Below are positions 61,864 through 64,000 of a stretch of DNA of 64,000 nucleotides, in pieces. Made by a program: the position numbers and the translations under genes. This DNA comes from Streptomyces meridianus. GTDB lineage: Bacteria > Actinomycetota > Actinomycetes > Streptomycetales > Streptomycetaceae. Numbering within the stretch: the stretch's first letter is position 1; every line of letters begins with the position of its first letter. A model generated the notes under the pieces. The model was not told the DNA's origin, did no database searches, and saw only the letters and a program-made list of their open reading frames with translations. The stretch is taken from positions 223,553-287,552 of the forward strand of contig NZ_JAMQGM010000002.1 of NCBI RefSeq assembly GCF_023703325.1, given 5' to 3'.

Positions 61864-62260
61864 GCTCCCGGCGCCGCTGAACACCCGATGCACCTGAACA
61901 CCCGGCACCGGTGGGCTCCCGCCCGGCACCCGGCCGGTCCCAGGCCGGCGCGCGACCGTGTCGGACATCACACCCGGGCCGGTCGCGGGGTCGCAGGTAC
62001 AGCGGGGCGTGAACCCTCCGCTCCCGGCGCATCGTGGGCGGACCGGCACCGCTTCCACTTTCGAAGCCCCGCGCAGGCCGCCGACCGCGATCCGCATGCC
62101 CGGATCTGCGAACGCTTCATCATCGAAGGGCCTCCGGGTGGCACCGTTTCCCGGCGCCGCCCCGCCCGGTGACGGCCGGCGGCTGCTCGGGGCGAACGGG
62201 CCCCATCCGGGTGGCGGACAACACCGGGCGGCCGGCTTGAGGCGCCCGTAGGGTGTCGAC
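61864..62260. other. Intergenic region without a recognised gene
   Basis: About 400 bases. GC-rich with no convincing codon bias, hairpin or promoter consensus. The promoter of the aminotransferase should lie near the right end. Confidence 0.5.
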
Positions 62261-63472
62261 ATGCAGGTGATCCAGTCAACGAAGCTCGCCAACGTCTGCT
62301 ACGAGATCCGTGGCCCGGTGCTCGAGGAGGCCATGCGGCTGGAGGCGGCAGGTCACCGCATCCTGAAGCTGAACACCGGCAACCCGGCGCCCTTCGGTTT
62401 CGAGTGCCCGCCGGAGATCCTCGAGGACATGCTGCGCACGCTCGGCACGGCGCACGGCTACGGGGACGCCAAGGGCCTGCTCGCCGCCCGCCGCGCGGTG
62501 GTTCAGCACTACGAGACGAGCGGCGTCGAGCTCGACGTCGAGGACGTGTACCTCGGCAACGGGGCTTCCGAGCTGATCCAGATGTCGATGCAGGCGCTGC
62601 TCGACGACGGCGACGAGGTACTGGTGCCGGCCCCGGACTACCCGCTGTGGACGGCGGCCGTGTCGCTGTCCGGCGGCACCGCCGTGCACTACCGCTGCGA
62701 CGAGCAGTCCGACTGGGCGCCGGACCTCGGCGACATCGAGCGGAAGATCACCGACCGCACCAAGGCGATCGTCGTGATCAACCCGAACAACCCGACGGGC
62801 GCGGTCTACACCGACGAGATGCTGCTCGGCATCACCGAGATCGCGCGCCGGCACAACCTGATCGTCTGCTCCGACGAGATCTACGACAAGATCCTCTACG
62901 ACGACGCGACGCACACGCCGACCGCCGCCATCGCGCCCGACCTGCTGACGCTGACGTTCAACGGTCTCTCGAAGGCCTACCGGGTCGCCGGTTACCGCAG
63001 CGGCTGGCTGGCGGTCTGCGGCCCCAAGCAGCACGCGTCCAGCTACATGGAGGGCCTGACGATCCTCGCCAACATGCGGCTGTGCGCCAATGTGCCGGCC
63101 CAGCACGCGGTGGCGGTGGCACTGGGCGGCCGGCAGTCGATCAAGGACCTGGTGCTGCCCGGCGGGCGACTGCTGGAGCAGCGCGACACCGCCTACGAGC
63201 TGCTCACCTCGATCCCGGGTGTGACGTGCGTGAAGCCGAGGGGCGCGCTGTACGCGTTCCCGCGGCTGGACCCGAAGGTCTTCAAGATCAAGGACGACCG
63301 GCAGATGGTGCTGGACCTGCTGCGCACCGAGAAGATCATGATCGTGCACGGCACCGGCTTCAACTGGCCGGAGCCGGACCACTTCCGGCTGGTCACGCTG
63401 CCGCACAAGGAGGACCTGGCGGACGCGGTGACGCGGATCGGCAGCTTCCTGGAGGGCTACAGCCAGCCCTGA
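62261..63472 (+). CDS. alaA: Alanine-type class I/II aminotransferase
   Basis: A 403-residue PLP aminotransferase of fold type I. PLP-binding lysine in FNGLSKAYRVAGYRSGW, cofactor Asp/Tyr in VCSDEIYDKILYD, substrate Arg in PDHFRLVTLP, and VINPNNPTGAVY. The overall sequence pattern is that of AlaA-type glutamate-pyruvate aminotransferases, which make alanine from pyruvate. A strong terminator follows. Confidence 0.9.
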   Translation: MQVIQSTKLANVCYEIRGPVLEEAMRLEAAGHRILKLNTGNPAPFGFECPPEILEDMLRTLGTAHGYGDAKGLLAARRAVVQHYETSGVELDVEDVYLGNGASELIQMSMQALLDDGDEVLVPAPDYPLWTAAVSLSGGTAVHYRCDEQSDWAPDLGDIERKITDRTKAIVVINPNNPTGAVYTDEMLLGITEIARRHNLIVCSDEIYDKILYDDATHTPTAAIAPDLLTLTFNGLSKAYRVAGYRSGWLAVCGPKQHASSYMEGLTILANMRLCANVPAQHAVAVALGGRQSIKDLVLPGGRLLEQRDTAYELLTSIPGVTCVKPRGALYAFPRLDPKVFKIKDDRQMVLDLLRTEKIMIVHGTGFNWPEPDHFRLVTLPHKEDLADAVTRIGSFLEGYSQP

Positions 63473-63483
63473 CCGGCATGCTC

Positions 63484-63517
63484 CCCGGGCCCCGGCGGAG
63501 TTCCACCGGGGCCCGGG
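63484..63517 (+). terminator. Terminator after the aminotransferase gene
   Basis: A perfect 12-bp stem (CCCGGGCCCCGG and complement) with a 10-base loop, about 12 bases after the stop codon. Confidence 0.8.
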
Positions 63518-63689
63518 CACGCCCGGGCGATCCGTGCTCCGGAGGCGCCCGGCCCGCCCGACGCCCGGCCGGCCGTCACCCGAACGAACCAACCCGCCCG
63601 CGAAACTCGATTTAGACAGATTCCAAGTTAGGATGGCCTCCTGATACTTGCCCGGGTTGCCCGGGATGCTCGCGCCAGGAGGCCACCCC

Positions 63690-64000
63690 ATGTACGAGCC
63701 GAGCCGCGCCAAGTCGGTCCACGCCATGGCCGAGCCGCAGTTCCCGCACCGATCCCGCGAAGAGGAGCTGGACATCCAGCTCGCCGGACATCTGGCCGCG
63801 CTGCTGGCCGTGACGGACGAACTCAGGGGCCTCTCCTCCGACGGCACCGCCGGGCCCGAGCCGGATCTGGACTCGGCCTCCTCCCGCATAGCGGACGAGG
63901 TCGCGCGCCTGCGCCGGGAGCGCCGGCCGCGCCCCGGCGCGCCGTCCGAGATGCCGCCCCGCGACGGCGCGCGCGTGGTCGACCTGCACCGCCAGGCGCA
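63690..64000 (+). CDS. Unknown protein, 3' partial
   Basis: Begins at ATG 63690 with CAGGAGG upstream and runs off the window end. The visible 103 residues are hydrophilic and helical, with EEELDIQLAGHLAALLAVTDEL and an Arg/Pro-rich region. No domain recognised. A -10-like TAGGAT lies near 63630, in an AT-rich stretch for this genome. Confidence 0.65.
   Translation, partial: MYEPSRAKSVHAMAEPQFPHRSREEELDIQLAGHLAALLAVTDELRGLSSDGTAGPEPDLDSASSRIADEVARLRRERRPRPGAPSEMPPRDGARVVDLHRQA

Noticed and set aside
63605..63640. TTAGGATGGCCT-like sequence reminiscent of an iron-regulator (DmdR/IdeR) box
   Set aside because: Only a half-site matches and the palindrome is not formed.

Overview
The window is chromosomal DNA of a Streptomyces or a very close relative. 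The base composition is very high in GC with GC-rich third codon positions, GTG and TTG starts are frequent, translationally coupled pairs share ATGA or GTGA overlaps, and terminators are long GC hairpins without a T-tract. The gene content fits: a SpoIIE-type phosphatase fused to an RsbW-like kinase, a class F sortase operon, a WhiJ/AbaA-type regulator triad with DUF397, OxyR-AhpCD, and an actinobacterial Tad pilus locus. No tRNA, rRNA or CRISPR array was seen.

Layout. 0-16.8 kb is mostly core functions: the end of a SpoIIE/GAF/HATPase regulator, catalase, a class A penicillin-binding protein, an SPFH membrane protein coupled to a ribbon-helix-helix (RHH) protein, OxyR with AhpC-AhpD, a decayed relBE-like module, a PerM/AI-2E permease, an SLT transglycosylase, a PIN-PhoH ATPase, a cis-prenyltransferase and an aldo/keto reductase. 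17-21.7 kb holds a prepilin peptidase, a DUF192 protein and a tandem duplication of an unknown gene, whose second copy is cut by an IS200/IS605-family (TnpB-only) element. 21.7-31 kb is accessory: an NmrA-like reductase, small membrane proteins, a VOC protein, a WYL regulator divergent from an ATP-grasp ligase + MFS exporter pair, and a lipoprotein. 31-33.8 kb carries a DUF4397 + sortase operon followed by a gene I read as a heliorhodopsin. 34-36.7 kb has the HATPase/XRE/DUF397 triad and a higBA toxin-antitoxin pair.

36.9-51.3 kb is a large Tad/Flp pilus locus, almost all on the minus strand: an unknown zinc-ribbon protein, CpaB, a CpaE ATPase fused in frame to a TadE pseudopilin, TadE, TadA, TadB, TadC, a histidine kinase and LuxR-type response regulator, then Flp pilin, a TadG-like protein, two lipoproteins (one apparently frameshifted) and an OmpA-type protein. 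A divergent gene encodes a 510-residue protein with a pilin-type N-terminus. The prepilin peptidase at 17-18 kb is the likely processing enzyme for the Flp, TadE and fused substrates, which share a Gly|Gln/Ala-x-x-x-Glu processing site. 51.5-64 kb has a lipoprotein, a VOC protein, an unusual Nramp-like transporter, DinB and GNAT proteins, a vapBC pair, a trypsin-like secreted protease, an IclR-RidA-sugar kinase operon divergent from a D-amino-acid deaminase-like enzyme, and an alanine-type aminotransferase.

The most notable items are the heliorhodopsin, the CpaE-TadE fusion with a processing site in the middle of the protein, the large pilin-headed protein, and the nested history at 18.6-21.7 kb (a tandem duplication whose junction recruited the end of the DUF192 gene, then a TnpB element whose removal restores the reading frame). 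All functional calls come from reading motifs and gene context; no database search was run.
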